The notes: generated from the sequence alone by a model not told the origin. DNA of 64,000 nucleotides from Sphingosinicella sp. YJ22 (GCF_011320075.1 NZ_JAANPA010000001.1:1-64000); one strand, 5' to 3'. Positions 16,863 through 25,983 are shown, counted from the stretch's first letter. A program made the numbers and translations.

Positions 16863-18050
16863 ATGAGCGAGAAGATTGTCCGACTGGCCGCGCGCGGCGA
16901 TGGAGTGACCGAGAACGGGCGCTTCGTGCCGTTCGCAGCACCGGGGGATCTCGTCGACGACGCCGGCGCTGTCACACCCGGCCCGCATCACGCGACCCCG
17001 CCGTGCCGCCATTTCCCCGAGTGCGGCGGCTGCCAGCTGCAGCATGTCGATGACGCGGCCTTTGCCGTGTTCATCCAGGACCGCGTCGCCTCCGCCCTCG
17101 CGGCGCAGGGGCTGGCCGCGGCGGACATCCGTGCGCCACACATCTCGCCGCCGAACAGCCGGCGCCGTGCCGCGCTCAAGGTCGAGCGGCGCGGTGAGAC
17201 GGTGCTTCTCGGCTTCCACCAGGAAGCGAGCCACCGCATCATCGACATGCGCGAATGCCATATCCTGAGGCCGGAATTGTTCGCGCTGGTGGCGCCGCTG
17301 CGCGGCCTGCTTCGCCGACTGCTCGGGCCGCGCTCGAGCGGCGGCGTGCGCCTGGCGCTGACGGACCAGGGCGCGGACGTTCTGGTCGAGGGCGGCCGTG
17401 CCGACACGCTGGATGCCAGCGAGGCGGTCACCGCCTTCGCCCAACAGCATGGGCTTGCCCGTCTCAGCCTCGACGACGGCTACGGCCCCCAAACTTTATG
17501 GGAGCCGGACCCGGTCACGGTGACGCTGAGCGGCATCGCCGTGCCGCTGCCGCACGGCGCCTTCCTTCAGGCGACCGCGGACGGAGAGGCGGCGCTGGTC
17601 GCCGGGGTCCAAGCGGCGGTCGGTGATGCGGCGATGGTCGCCGACCTGTTTGCCGGTCTCGGCACGTTCGCCTTGGCGCTCCCGGGCCGGGTCTATGTCG
17701 CCGAGGGCGCGCGCGGCGGCGCCGCTTCACTGAAGGCTGCGGCCAACCGCGCCCAGCGCCAGGTTTTCGTCGATCACCGCGACCTGTTCCGGCGGCCGCT
17801 CACCACGGCCGAGCTCGACCGCTTCGACGCGATCGTCCTCGATCCGCCGCGCGCCGGGGCCAAAGAACAGGTCGAGCAGCTCGCCGCTGCGAAGGTCGGC
17901 CGGGTCGCCTATGCGAGCTGCAACCCCGCGACCTTCGCCCGCGACGCCAAAGCGCTCGTGGAGGGCGGCTTCCGGCTCGACTGGGTGCAACCGGTCGGCC
18001 AGTTCCGCTGGTCGACCCATGTCGAGCTGGTCGCGGGGTTCAGCCGCTAG
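16863..18050 (+). CDS. RlmD/TrmA-family RNA (uracil-5-)-methyltransferase
   Basis: 395 residues. It makes 5-methyluridine in rRNA or tRNA using SAM. Iron-sulfur ligands C48, C54, C57 and C132 (C-R-H-F-P-E-C-G-G-C and E-C-H-I-L) identify the RumA/RlmD branch. The Rossmann domain has D-L-F-A-G-L-G-T-F, D-P-P-R-A-G and the catalytic S-C-N-P motif. The N-terminal TRAM domain is short. The target base is not determined by sequence alone. It ends 4 bases into the convergent L,D-transpeptidase gene. Confidence 0.9.
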   Translation: MSEKIVRLAARGDGVTENGRFVPFAAPGDLVDDAGAVTPGPHHATPPCRHFPECGGCQLQHVDDAAFAVFIQDRVASALAAQGLAAADIRAPHISPPNSRRRAALKVERRGETVLLGFHQEASHRIIDMRECHILRPELFALVAPLRGLLRRLLGPRSSGGVRLALTDQGADVLVEGGRADTLDASEAVTAFAQQHGLARLSLDDGYGPQTLWEPDPVTVTLSGIAVPLPHGAFLQATADGEAALVAGVQAAVGDAAMVADLFAGLGTFALALPGRVYVAEGARGGAASLKAAANRAQRQVFVDHRDLFRRPLTTAELDRFDAIVLDPPRAGAKEQVEQLAAAKVGRVAYASCNPATFARDAKALVEGGFRLDWVQPVGQFRWSTHVELVAGFSR

Positions 18051-18637
18051 CCGTTGGAGGCAAGCTCGGCATGCTCGTCGGGGGCCATGGTGCGCCCGAT
18101 CGCCAGCGCCTGCTCCGCCGAGGCGAAAGACGCATCAACGATATGGACGCGCGTGCCGAGGCCGGTCGCGCCGAACAACGTCCGCGCGAACGCCATCGGA
18201 AGGCGGACGCAGCCGTGCGAGGCCGGGGTGCCGGGGATCTGGCCGGCATGGAGCGCGATTCCGTCCCAGGTCAGCCGCTGCATGAACGGCATCGGCGCGT
18301 TGTCGTAGAGGTTGGAGAAGTGGGTGCGCCGCTTCTGGAGGATGGTGAAGGTGCCGGTCGGCGTGTCGTGCCCGGGCATGCCGGTGGACACGGTCGAGGC
18401 CCCGATCAGCTGGCCGCCGCGATAGACGTAGGCGAGCTGCATCGGGATCGACACGACGATCTCGATCGGACCCTCCGGAGCTCCTGCCGGATTCCACACG
18501 TACTCGCCGGGATCGAGCGAAGTCGACCTTTGCTCGATCCCGGCGGAATCCATGGCATAAGCGGAAGAAATGGGCGCGGCGGCAAGCAAAAGAGCAATAC
18601 CCGTCCCGCGCGCCAGGCGGTAAGCCGAACGCAACAT
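18047..18637 (-). CDS. L,D-transpeptidase (YkuD domain)
   Basis: 196 residues with a signal peptide (cleavage near A-Y-A). The YkuD domain (about 57-165) carries H130-A-G and the active-site S-H-G-C143-V-R. These enzymes cross-link peptidoglycan (3-3 bonds) or attach proteins to it, in the periplasm. The C-terminal 30 residues are an acidic extension. Overlaps the RNA methyltransferase stop by 4 bases, convergent. Confidence 0.92.
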   Translation of the reverse strand: MLRSAYRLARGTGIALLLAAAPISSAYAMDSAGIEQRSTSLDPGEYVWNPAGAPEGPIEIVVSIPMQLAYVYRGGQLIGASTVSTGMPGHDTPTGTFTILQKRRTHFSNLYDNAPMPFMQRLTWDGIALHAGQIPGTPASHGCVRLPMAFARTLFGATGLGTRVHIVDASFASAEQALAIGRTMAPDEHAELASNG

Positions 18638-18789
18638 TGTGGTTTATCCTGTCCCTGTCAGGCCGGACTCGAGCGAGTGGCCGCGACATCGCGCCGTGCT
18701 CTTGCCCTTCCTGGGTTTTGACCGATAAACGCACTTGACAGAAATTTGTGCCGCGCCTGCCGCGACTTATGAGCGAGTCGTGCCCGCGG

Positions 18790-19428
18790 TCAGCAGCGCC
18801 GCCCCAATCCGCCCGGGTCCGCGTTGCGGCCACTGTCGCTGTCGGAGCAGGTCCTGCGCCCGCGACCGCGACCGATCGGGTCGGCGAAGCGCCCGGTGTC
18901 GCTGTCGGTGACCCCGCCGCGTCCGTGGCCGGGAGGATCGGCGTTGCGACCGCGATCATTGTCGGTCACTCCCCCGCGGCGGCCGCGCCCGCCATTGGCC
19001 GGATCGGCATAGCGCCCCCTATCGCTGTCGGTGACGCCGGTGTAGCGCCCGCGGCCGTTGCCTGCCGGGTCGGTCGGGTCGCGGTCGGTGACGCCGTTCT
19101 GCCCGCGACCGCCGCGTCCCTGGCCGACCGGATCGGACGGGTCGTTGTCGGTGCGACCGCTTTGCCCCCAGCCGCCGCGGCCGTTGCCCGACGGGTCGGT
19201 GGGGTCGTTGTCGGTGACTCCGCTGCGGCCCCAGCTGCCGCGTCCCTGGCCGACCGGATCGGTAGGATCGTTGTCGGTGGCGCCGCCGCGTCCCTGTCCG
19301 GCGGGATCGTAGGGATCGCTGTCGCTGACCTGGGCGGCGTGGGCCGAGCCGGAGGCGAAGGCCGCCGCGCCGGCGCCGGCGACGGTGGCGAGGAACGAAC
19401 GACGGCTGACCTTGCGACGCGGCTTCAT
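18790..19428 (-). CDS. Tat-exported protein with nine D-x-D repeats
   Basis: 212 residues from ATG 19428; a further in-frame start lies 17 codons upstream. A twin-arginine signal (S-R-R-S-F-L-A-T) is followed by nine repeats. Five are short (T-D-N-D-P-T-D-P-V-G-Q-G-R-G type) and four long (D-x-D-x-G-R-x-A-D-P-x-G-x-G-R). Asp-x-Asp pairs recall calcium-binding loops, but no known fold is present. A homologous protein is encoded at 28977-29591. Cys flank only the last repeat. Function unknown. Confidence 0.75.
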   Translation of the reverse strand: MKPRRKVSRRSFLATVAGAGAAAFASGSAHAAQVSDSDPYDPAGQGRGGATDNDPTDPVGQGRGSWGRSGVTDNDPTDPSGNGRGGWGQSGRTDNDPSDPVGQGRGGRGQNGVTDRDPTDPAGNGRGRYTGVTDSDRGRYADPANGGRGRRGGVTDNDRGRNADPPGHGRGGVTDSDTGRFADPIGRGRGRRTCSDSDSGRNADPGGLGRRC

Positions 19429-19505
19429 CTGCGCGACTCCCTTCCCATCCGTACGCGAGCGTAACGAATGTTGCGACAAGCGAACATGAACGAAGGTGAC
19501 AGGAT

Positions 19506-20042
19506 ATGTACAGAATGGGACCGACGCTCGAGACCGAGCGCCTGCTGCTCCGCCCGACCGCGGCGGAGGATCTCGATGGCTGGGCCGAGCTGATGGGCGA
19601 TCCCGAAACCGCGCGCTTCATCGGAGGCGTCCAGCCGCGCGCCGCCTGCTGGCGCGGCATGATGGCGATGGCCGGGTCCTGGGCCTGCTACGGCTTCGCG
19701 ATGTTCTCGGTGATCGAGAAGGACAGCGGCCGCTGGATCGGCCGCATCGGGCCGTGGACGCCCGAGGGCTGGCCCGGAACCGAGGTCGGCTGGGGGCTGA
19801 TCAAGGCGGCGAGCGGCAAGGGCTATGCCTATGAGGCTGCCGTCGCGAGCATCGACTGGGCGTTCGACCATCTCGGCTGGAGCGAGGTCATCCACTCCAT
19901 CGATCCGGACAACGCGCCCTCGATCCGTCTCGCCGAGCGGCTCGGTTCCGTCCATCGCGGCCCCGGCAAGCTCCCCGCGCCGTTCGAACATTATCCGGTC
20001 GAGATCTGGGGCCAGAGCCGGGAGCAGTGGCAGGCGCGCTGA
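19506..20042 (+). CDS. GNAT N-acetyltransferase, RimJ/RimL type
   Basis: 178 residues. Starts with the family pattern L-E-T-E-R-L-L-L-R-P, then E-V-G-W-G-L and the CoA-binding loop A-S-G-K-G-Y-A-Y-E-A, and ends with N-x-P-S-I-R-L-A-E-R-L-G. Members acetylate ribosomal proteins or small amines; substrate unknown. Divergent from the Tat-exported repeat protein gene. Confidence 0.85.
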   Translation: MYRMGPTLETERLLLRPTAAEDLDGWAELMGDPETARFIGGVQPRAACWRGMMAMAGSWACYGFAMFSVIEKDSGRWIGRIGPWTPEGWPGTEVGWGLIKAASGKGYAYEAAVASIDWAFDHLGWSEVIHSIDPDNAPSIRLAERLGSVHRGPGKLPAPFEHYPVEIWGQSREQWQAR

Positions 20043-20083
20043 TAGACATCGTCCGCCCGACCGTCAGATCGACTCTTCGCGAC

Positions 20084-20623
20084 TCACGCTTCGATCGTCA
20101 CGCGGCCCGGATCGCCGATGAAGTCGCGCATGATGTCGACCGTGACCTCATAGTGGCGCTCGTCGCCGTCGTTGCCGACATGGACCGCGCCGATCTTCTC
20201 GAAGAAGCGCCAGGCCCTCTCGTTGGCCTGGCGCGTGAAGAAGCGGCCGCCGACCAGGTTCGAGTGCAACGCGAAACCATAGACGAGCACGGCGACCTCA
20301 ACCGCGGTTCCGGGCGGCGCGTCGGTGGCGACGATCAGCGAATGGGCGCCGAAGCGCGCGTCGTCCTCGACGACCAGGCGGATCGCGCCGAGCGGCGCGC
20401 CCTGGGGATCCTCGATGACATAGTAGCTTCGGTTGGGCCGGGTCGAGTCCGCCTTCATCCAGGCGACCTGGGCGTCGAGGTCCGGACCGGTCGGCGCGAG
20501 ATGCCGGTTGCGCTCCGGGTCGAGGCGCAGCGACAGGATGAAGGCGGCGTCGTCGGTGGTTGCGGCGCGCAGGCGCAGGCGATCGGTCGCGATCAGGCGC
20601 GGGAGTCGTGAGGCTGTCGTCAT
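20084..20623 (-). CDS. GNAT-like acetyltransferase
   Basis: 179 residues of RimJ/RimL-like fold: T-D-R-L-R-L-R-A-A near the start and N-x-x-A-W-R-F-F-E-K-I-G-A late. The CoA-binding loop is degenerate (G-T-A-V-E-V-A), so activity is uncertain. ATG overlaps the glycosyltransferase stop (ATGA), so the two are translated together; it may modify a sugar or lipid in the same pathway. Confidence 0.75.
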   Translation of the reverse strand: MTTASRLPRLIATDRLRLRAATTDDAAFILSLRLDPERNRHLAPTGPDLDAQVAWMKADSTRPNRSYYVIEDPQGAPLGAIRLVVEDDARFGAHSLIVATDAPPGTAVEVAVLVYGFALHSNLVGGRFFTRQANERAWRFFEKIGAVHVGNDGDERHYEVTVDIMRDFIGDPGRVTIEA

Positions 20624-21615
20624 GCGCGTCCCGTCAGCTGCTTCTGGAGCGCGAGGAAGCGCTGGCCGAACAGGCGCGGCAACATCCAGCGAAGCTGTGC
20701 CGGCGAGCGCGCCCAGCGCAAGGCGCCGAGCCGCCGCGCCGGGCTCAAGCGGGACCAGCCGGCGCGCGCCTCGTGGAACGCCGCATCGGCGCGCAGCCGG
20801 CGCAGGTCGACCCGGATGGGCCGGCCATGACCGGGGTCGCAATGCCGCCCGTTCGTCGCGGCGTCCTCGGCGTGGCGAAGGAGCCGCGCCGCCCGCGCGG
20901 AATGGCGCTCGATCGCGTATTCGGCGGCGGCCAGGGTCGCGGCGGCGGCGACGGGGTTGCTGAGCGCCTTGTCGTGGAGGCGATAGCGGACGAGCGGCTC
21001 GTCGAGATATTCGAAGCGCGCACCGCGCAGACCCAGCATCAGCCCGAAGAACATGTCCTCGCTCATCACATCGAAATCCGGCGGCGCCAAGGCTTCCAGG
21101 GCGCGCCGGTCATAGGCCGCGGCCGCGCCGTGGACATGGAAGGCGTGGCTGTCGGGGAAATAGCGCGCGACGTCATGCACCATGTCGCGCCGGCCGCGCG
21201 TGGCCAGGACCCGCCCGTCGGAGTCGATGGTCTCGCTTGCGGAGCACAGGATGGCGGCGCCGGTCGAGCGCCAGCGCGCGGCGAGCCGCGACACCCGGTC
21301 GGGGCGGGAGACGTCGTCGCCCGAGGCGCCGACGATCAGCCCGCCCGAGCTTCGCGCCAGCGCGTCATAGACGTGGCCGAGCACGCCGCCCGGCGCGTCG
21401 CTGCGGTTGAGGATGACCCGATGCGGCCCCGAATATCCCGCCACGAGTTCCTCGAGGATGGCCAGTGTCCCGTCGCTCGAACCATGGTCGCTGAAGACCA
21501 GTTCGAGGTTCGGATAATCCTGGGCGAACGCCGAGCGCGCCGCTTCGGCGACGTAAAGCTGCTGATTGAAGGTCAGCAGGATCAGGCTGACCCGCGGCAG
21601 CTCGGCTCCATCCAT
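20620..21615 (-). CDS. family 2 glycosyltransferase
   Basis: 331 residues. GT-A fold with V-S-L-I-L-L-T-F-N-Q (about 9-18), S-D-H-G-S-S-D-G-T (42-50) and G-D-D (about 99) for nucleotide-sugar and metal binding, and a later S-E-D-M-F acceptor-loop motif. The last 100 residues are a helical extension without membrane span. It transfers a sugar to an unknown acceptor, probably in envelope polysaccharide synthesis. Confidence 0.85.
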   Translation of the reverse strand: MDGAELPRVSLILLTFNQQLYVAEAARSAFAQDYPNLELVFSDHGSSDGTLAILEELVAGYSGPHRVILNRSDAPGGVLGHVYDALARSSGGLIVGASGDDVSRPDRVSRLAARWRSTGAAILCSASETIDSDGRVLATRGRRDMVHDVARYFPDSHAFHVHGAAAAYDRRALEALAPPDFDVMSEDMFFGLMLGLRGARFEYLDEPLVRYRLHDKALSNPVAAAATLAAAEYAIERHSARAARLLRHAEDAATNGRHCDPGHGRPIRVDLRRLRADAAFHEARAGWSRLSPARRLGALRWARSPAQLRWMLPRLFGQRFLALQKQLTGRA

Positions 21616-21675
21616 AGGTGCCCAGCAGTAGGGAAGGGGCCGCAGCGCGTCGACTCCCGACTGCTTTGATCGACG

Positions 21676-22086
21676 TCAGTCGACCGACAGCTCAAGCGCG
21701 CTGCGGTACCAGCCCGGACCGCCGCTCGGACGATATTCGCGCAGGTCGGCCAACCGCTGGACGGCGCGGCCCAACAATGTCTCGAGCTCGGGGCAGCCGA
21801 TGTCGCGAAGGACGATACGCTGGACTCGCTCCGCGTCATCGAACTCCAGGACGAACGGCACCGTCAGGTCGACGCTGTCGCGGCCCAGCCCGGAGACCTG
21901 GCAGGAGCGTTCGCGGCCGATCCGCGCCACCTCCTCGGCGACTGCGCTTCCGACATGGACGTTGCCGATCACTCGCGCCTCGGGGAGTGCGCTCCAATTG
22001 CCGGTGCCGACGTCGACAGTCGGGCCCTGAGCCTGGACCGTTGCCGTTCCGAAAGCGATGATTGCCAGGGCCGCAAGCTTCAGCAT
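21676..22086 (-). CDS. secreted hypothetical protein
   Basis: 136 residues; ATG 22086 with GAGGAG upstream and a signal peptide ending near V-Q-A. The mature protein has two Cys (S-C-Q-V, I-G-C-P-E) likely forming a disulfide, and a V-P-F-V-L-E-F-D-D strand. No family recognised. It lies 43 bases after another secreted protein gene on the same strand. Confidence 0.65.
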   Translation of the reverse strand: MLKLAALAIIAFGTATVQAQGPTVDVGTGNWSALPEARVIGNVHVGSAVAEEVARIGRERSCQVSGLGRDSVDLTVPFVLEFDDAERVQRIVLRDIGCPELETLLGRAVQRLADLREYRPSGGPGWYRSALELSVD

Positions 22087-22129
22087 CGTCGTCTCCTCTC
22101 CTGCCGATCCGATCTTCAACCTAAGCAGT

Positions 22130-23047
22130 TCATGCGGGGGCCGCGCAGCGCAGGGTCATTCGGCGCTCGTTATTGTCCCACGTCAAGCTGCTGCAGCTGC
22201 TCAGCCAGTCGAGACCGAGCGAGACCAGGAAGCGCGCCGGCTGGCGCTGGATCTGCGCCGTCACCACCACCTCGTCAGGGTCCGCCGGTGCGTCGGCGGG
22301 CAGGCTGAGCATGCCACGATGGTCGCGGGTCCGGACGAGCAGGTCGGTGATCGGCTGCCCCGCTAGCAAGGCAGGCAGATCAAGCCTGATGGGCCGGACC
22401 GGGCGGTCGACGCCATATTTGATCGTCATACTGCGCGCTTCCCCATCCCATCCGCCGCCGAACTCCTGCACCAGCAAGGCGCCCGCCGCGGCGGTGGCGA
22501 GACTGGCACTCCGGCTTGTCGAGACCCGGACGTGGACCATGCCGGATCGAAGCCGAAGGGAGTGGAACAGGCCAAGGTCCCGGCCGAAGCGCATGGGGAA
22601 TTCGAACTCCTGCTCGTCCGCGGCGGGGGCTCGGAACCGCAAGGTCACGCGGTCGTACGGCAGGTCGGCCGGGCTGATCACTCCGTCGGCGCCGTCGACG
22701 ACGGTGCGATCGGTCCACACCACCCGGCGGATCCCGCTGATTCCGCCGACCGTCACCGGCGTGGGACGGCTGGCGCCTTCGACCCGCACCGGGCCGATGA
22801 TGGCTGCGGCGGCACGCGTGGTCGGGAACAGGCGCAAGCGAAAGGCCGCATCGCCGTTCAGGATGACATGACCCGGCGTTTCCGGGTCGACTCGAAGCCG
22901 CACGGGATGGTGGTTGACCCGCCCTTCGACGACATGGCCGCCCTCGGGGCCCAGCACCAGCTCCGACGCCAGGGCTGGCGCGGGGGCGGTTCCGAGCCAG
23001 AGCGCGAGTGCGATCGTCAGCCGGCGGCGACGGTCCCCCTTCGGCAT
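22130..23047 (-). CDS. secreted hypothetical protein, possible retropepsin-like fold
   Basis: 305 residues with a signal peptide (cleavage near A-L-A-S). The mature part is beta-rich with two similar halves: R-L-R-V-D-P-x-x-P-G-H-V-I-L-N-G-D and later A-D-G-V-I-S-P-A-D-L-P-Y-D. The pattern recalls pepsin/retropepsin folds with D-x-G replaced, so it is probably non-catalytic. The C-terminus has two Cys (S-S-C-S-S, L-R-C). Role unknown. Confidence 0.6.
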   Translation of the reverse strand: MPKGDRRRRLTIALALWLGTAPAPALASELVLGPEGGHVVEGRVNHHPVRLRVDPETPGHVILNGDAAFRLRLFPTTRAAAAIIGPVRVEGASRPTPVTVGGISGIRRVVWTDRTVVDGADGVISPADLPYDRVTLRFRAPAADEQEFEFPMRFGRDLGLFHSLRLRSGMVHVRVSTSRSASLATAAAGALLVQEFGGGWDGEARSMTIKYGVDRPVRPIRLDLPALLAGQPITDLLVRTRDHRGMLSLPADAPADPDEVVVTAQIQRQPARFLVSLGLDWLSSCSSLTWDNNERRMTLRCAAPA

Positions 23048-23180
23048 TGCCTGCCTCCCAAGCCTCGAAGGGGCAGCCTAGGACATCGGCGCGCATTGCG
23101 GAAGCGCGCTGGTTTCGAGCGTGGAAGCGGGCTATGGTGCTTCAGCCCCTGTCTTTGCGGCTTTGCGACCGAGGGAGGAC

Positions 23181-23507
23181 ATGATGCGCGCGCGCCCGAT
23201 GCGGTTGATTCTCATCTTCGCTGTCACGGCCGGCCCGGCGATGCTGGTGTCGACGCCGCTCAACGCCGCTGGCGCCCTGCTGCAGCAGCAGCCGACCAGC
23301 ACGATCCGGGTGACCGCGCCGGGCTCGAACCGCCAGATCTGCACGACCGAGCGGCCCACCGGCTCCCGCTTCGCGCGGCGCGTCTGCCGCTCGCAGGCGG
23401 ACCGCGAGGCCGATCGTCAAGCGCAGCAGGACAGCACGCGCGAGTTCCAGACGGACGGGTTCGTGTCGCCTGGCGACACCGCGGCCAGCGTCGGCGGCCC
23501 GCAATAA
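23181..23507 (+). CDS. small secreted protein
   Basis: 108 residues with a signal peptide (to about residue 29). The mature part contains a C-x(14)-C pair inside I-C-T-T-E-R-P-T-G-S-R-F and V-C-R-S-Q, a pattern often seen in short sphingomonad secreted proteins, followed by a hydrophilic tail. Good GAGGGAGG ribosome site before tandem ATGs. Confidence 0.65.
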   Translation: MMRARPMRLILIFAVTAGPAMLVSTPLNAAGALLQQQPTSTIRVTAPGSNRQICTTERPTGSRFARRVCRSQADREADRQAQQDSTREFQTDGFVSPGDTAASVGGPQ

Positions 23508-23554
23508 GCCTGAGGTTCGGGCCTCCTCCGGAGGCCTGGCTGGAGGGCAAAGAA

Positions 23555-23582
23555 AAACCCCCGCCGGTGAGGGCGGGGGTTT
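23555..23582. terminator. bidirectional hairpin terminator
   Basis: AAACCCCCGCC and GGCGGGGGTTT form a perfect 11-bp stem with a 6-nt loop, between the convergent stops at 23507 and 23589; A and T runs on both sides suit termination on both strands. Confidence 0.85.
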
Positions 23583-23588
23583 CGCGTC

Positions 23589-24641
23589 TTAGTCGAACAT
23601 CGCGCCGTAGCGCTTGGCCTCGCGGTCGCGCCAGTGGCCACGGTGGTAGGCGTCGCTGGCGAGCAGCGGCAGCACGGTGGTCGCCTCGGCGAACACCATC
23701 TGCTCCATCGCGGTCGACACCTTGCCCCAGCTCGCCGCCTCCTGGAGGGTCGAGGAGGAGCAGGCGCCGTCGCGCACGTCGGCGACGGTGATCTGCACCG
23801 CGTACTTATGAACCTCGACATCGTCATGGCCGAGGATCTCGGCGCACACGACGGTGTCCTGGATGAAGTTCTTGGGAACGCCGCCGCCGATCATCAGCAG
23901 GCCGGTGGTGCCGGCCTTGATCTTGATGTCGGTGAGCTCGCGGAAGTCCGCGATGCTGTCGATGGTGAGGTAGGCCTTGCCCTCCTTCATCCGGTCGACC
24001 TGGTGCTTGACGAGGCCGAAGCCGGCCGAGCTGTCGGTGAAGGCCGGGCAGAAGATCGGCACGTCATGCTCGTAGGCGAGCTTGACCAGGCTGTTCTCCT
24101 TCTTGCCGTTCTCGACCAGCCACTTGCCCATCTCGCGGATGAAGGCGCGCGACGAATAGGCCTTGGGCTCGAGGCCGTTGGCGATGTCGCCGATCGTGTG
24201 ATCGGTCTGCTGAAGCTTCTCTTCGTCGATATAGGTGTCGTAGATCCGGTCGATGTAGAGCGAGCGAAGGGTGTCGTCGTCGGGGATCTCGAGCGCCTGA
24301 TAGTGCTTGTGGCCGAGCGCCTCGAAGAAATCCATGTCGACGATGGTCGCGCCGGTGGCGACGATCATGTCGACCATGTTGTTGCGCACCAGATCGGCAT
24401 AGAGGTCCATGCAGCCGCCGGCCGAGGTCGAGCCCGCGACGACGAGCGCGATCGAGCAATCCTTGTCGGCGAGCATCATGTTGTAGATCTCGGTCGCGCG
24501 GCCGGTGTCGCGCGAGGAGAAGCTCATCTTCTTCATCGCATCGACGATGGGGCGGGCGTCGAAGCTCTTGATGTCGATATGCTCGACCTCGTTCGAGAGC
24601 AGCTCGGCCTTGCGCTTGTCGTTGATCAGGGTGTCGGTCAT
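23589..24641 (-). CDS. deoxyhypusine-synthase-like enzyme (probable homospermidine synthase)
   Basis: 350 residues of the DHS family, which forms an enamine on a lysine while moving an aminobutyl or related group via NAD+. Conserved segments: V-A-G-S-T-S-A-G-G (68-76), T-G-A-T (about 96), F-C-P-A-F-T-D-S-S (about 192-200) and G-G-G-V-P-K-N-F (K is the expected catalytic lysine). Bacteria lack eIF5A, and the next gene is ornithine decarboxylase, so a role in homospermidine or a related polyamine is inferred. It is downstream of odc in the same direction. Confidence 0.85.
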   Translation of the reverse strand: MTDTLINDKRKAELLSNEVEHIDIKSFDARPIVDAMKKMSFSSRDTGRATEIYNMMLADKDCSIALVVAGSTSAGGCMDLYADLVRNNMVDMIVATGATIVDMDFFEALGHKHYQALEIPDDDTLRSLYIDRIYDTYIDEEKLQQTDHTIGDIANGLEPKAYSSRAFIREMGKWLVENGKKENSLVKLAYEHDVPIFCPAFTDSSAGFGLVKHQVDRMKEGKAYLTIDSIADFRELTDIKIKAGTTGLLMIGGGVPKNFIQDTVVCAEILGHDDVEVHKYAVQITVADVRDGACSSSTLQEAASWGKVSTAMEQMVFAEATTVLPLLASDAYHRGHWRDREAKRYGAMFD

Positions 24642-24755
24642 CGTCTGTCCATCACTTCCACTATGAACCGCCGTCGTTCATGGGGACGCGGAAACCCGTT
24701 CATATCCGCCCCGGGCGTGCCGGAGCGGGGAGCCAGGCATGGCCTGGTGAGGAGG

Positions 24756-24781
24756 TCCTCCCCCAGCATGCCGGGGGAGGA
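24756..24781. terminator. hairpin between polyamine genes (solo repeat arm)
   Basis: TCCTCCCCC and GGGGGAGGA flank an 8-nt loop. The ends match the palindromic element family at 6956 and elsewhere. Located between odc and the DHS-like gene, it may attenuate read-through. Confidence 0.5.
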
Positions 24782-24795
24782 ATAACAATCGCTCG

Positions 24796-25983
24796 TTACA
24801 GCGTGACGACGTTCGACGGGACGGCGCGTTCCGCCGGCACGCCGTAGAGCGTCGCCATCGGCTCGTCGGTCGCCTCGACGGTGAGGCCGGCGCCGAACCC
24901 GTTGAAGCGGGTCCGCATCGCGGTGCCGTAGGCGCCGAGCATGCCGATCTCGATATAGTCGCCGGCATCGACGTCGGCCGGGAGCATGAACGGCCCCGCC
25001 ATATGGTCGAGGTCGTCGCAGGTCGGACCGTAGAAGCTGAACGCCATGTCCCTGGCGTTCGACGCCTTGTCGCGGACCAGCTCGACCGGGAAGCGCCAGC
25101 CGACATGCGCCGCATCGAACAGCGCGCCATAGGCGCCCTCATTGATGTAGAGTTGGTCGCCGCGGCGCTTCTCGACGCGCACAAGGACGCTGGCATATTC
25201 GGCGCACAGCGCCCGGCCGGGCTCGCACCACAGCTCCGCCGAGTAGGACACCGGCAGGTCCTCGAAGGCGCGAACGATCACCTCGAAATAGGTCTCGAGG
25301 GGCGGGGGCTCCATGCCCGGATACCAGGACGGGAAGCCGCCGCCGACATCGACGATGTCGACCGTCACCGCAGCGCTGACGATCGCCGCGCGAACCCGCT
25401 CCATCGCCTCGCCATAAGCGGCCGGGGTCATCGCCTGGCTGCCGACATGGAAGCAGATGCCGAGCGCGTCGGACGCCTGACGGGTGGCGATCAGAAGCTC
25501 CTTCACCTCGTCCGGCGCGGCGCCGAACTTCGAGGCGAGGCTGAGCTTCGAATGGTCGGAGCTGACGCGGATGCGGACGCACAGGTTGAGGTCGGTCGCG
25601 CCCTTGGTGGCGCGGACGATCTTCTCGAGCTCCTCCATCGTGTCGAGGGAGAAGGTGCGGACATTGTGCTGGAAATACGCCTCGGCGATGGCCTCCTCGG
25701 CCTTCACCGGGTGCATGAAGCACAAGGTCGCTTCCGGAAGCGTGGTCGCGACCAGCCGCACCTCGGCGAGCGAGGCGACGTCGTAATGCGTGATTCCGCT
25801 GTCCCACAGCACCTGGAGCAGGGCCGGATCGGGATTCGCCTTGACCGCATACATCGACCGGCCCGGAAACTTCTCGGCAAAGAAGCGGGCGGCACGAGCG
25901 GCGGCGTGCGGACGAATGAGCGTGACCGGTGCGTCCGGTCGCAGGGCGGTCGCTAGCCCCAGCGCGCTATGATGCTTGTGCAA
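24796..25983 (-). CDS. ornithine (or lysine/ornithine) decarboxylase, fold III
   Basis: Makes putrescine from ornithine with PLP; lysine may also be used. 395 residues from a TTG at 25983 that sits 9 bases after a GGAGG sequence; no upstream ATG gives family similarity. Motifs: Y-A-V-K-A-N (PLP lysine), H-V-G-S-Q (about 225), G-G-G-F-P, C-E-P-G-R-A-L-C and G-P-T-C-D-D-L-D with the substrate-binding Cys. The leader has a promoter and an SD-pairing helix, so translation is probably controlled. Confidence 0.92.
   Translation of the reverse strand: MHKHHSALGLATALRPDAPVTLIRPHAAARAARFFAEKFPGRSMYAVKANPDPALLQVLWDSGITHYDVASLAEVRLVATTLPEATLCFMHPVKAEEAIAEAYFQHNVRTFSLDTMEELEKIVRATKGATDLNLCVRIRVSSDHSKLSLASKFGAAPDEVKELLIATRQASDALGICFHVGSQAMTPAAYGEAMERVRAAIVSAAVTVDIVDVGGGFPSWYPGMEPPPLETYFEVIVRAFEDLPVSYSAELWCEPGRALCAEYASVLVRVEKRRGDQLYINEGAYGALFDAAHVGWRFPVELVRDKASNARDMAFSFYGPTCDDLDHMAGPFMLPADVDAGDYIEIGMLGAYGTAMRTRFNGFGAGLTVEATDEPMATLYGVPAERAVPSNVVTL

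Noticed and set aside
18790-19330. Regular spacing in this region as a CRISPR array
   Set aside because: Units are coding repeats of a Tat-exported protein, without constant repeats or unique spacers; no cas genes nearby.
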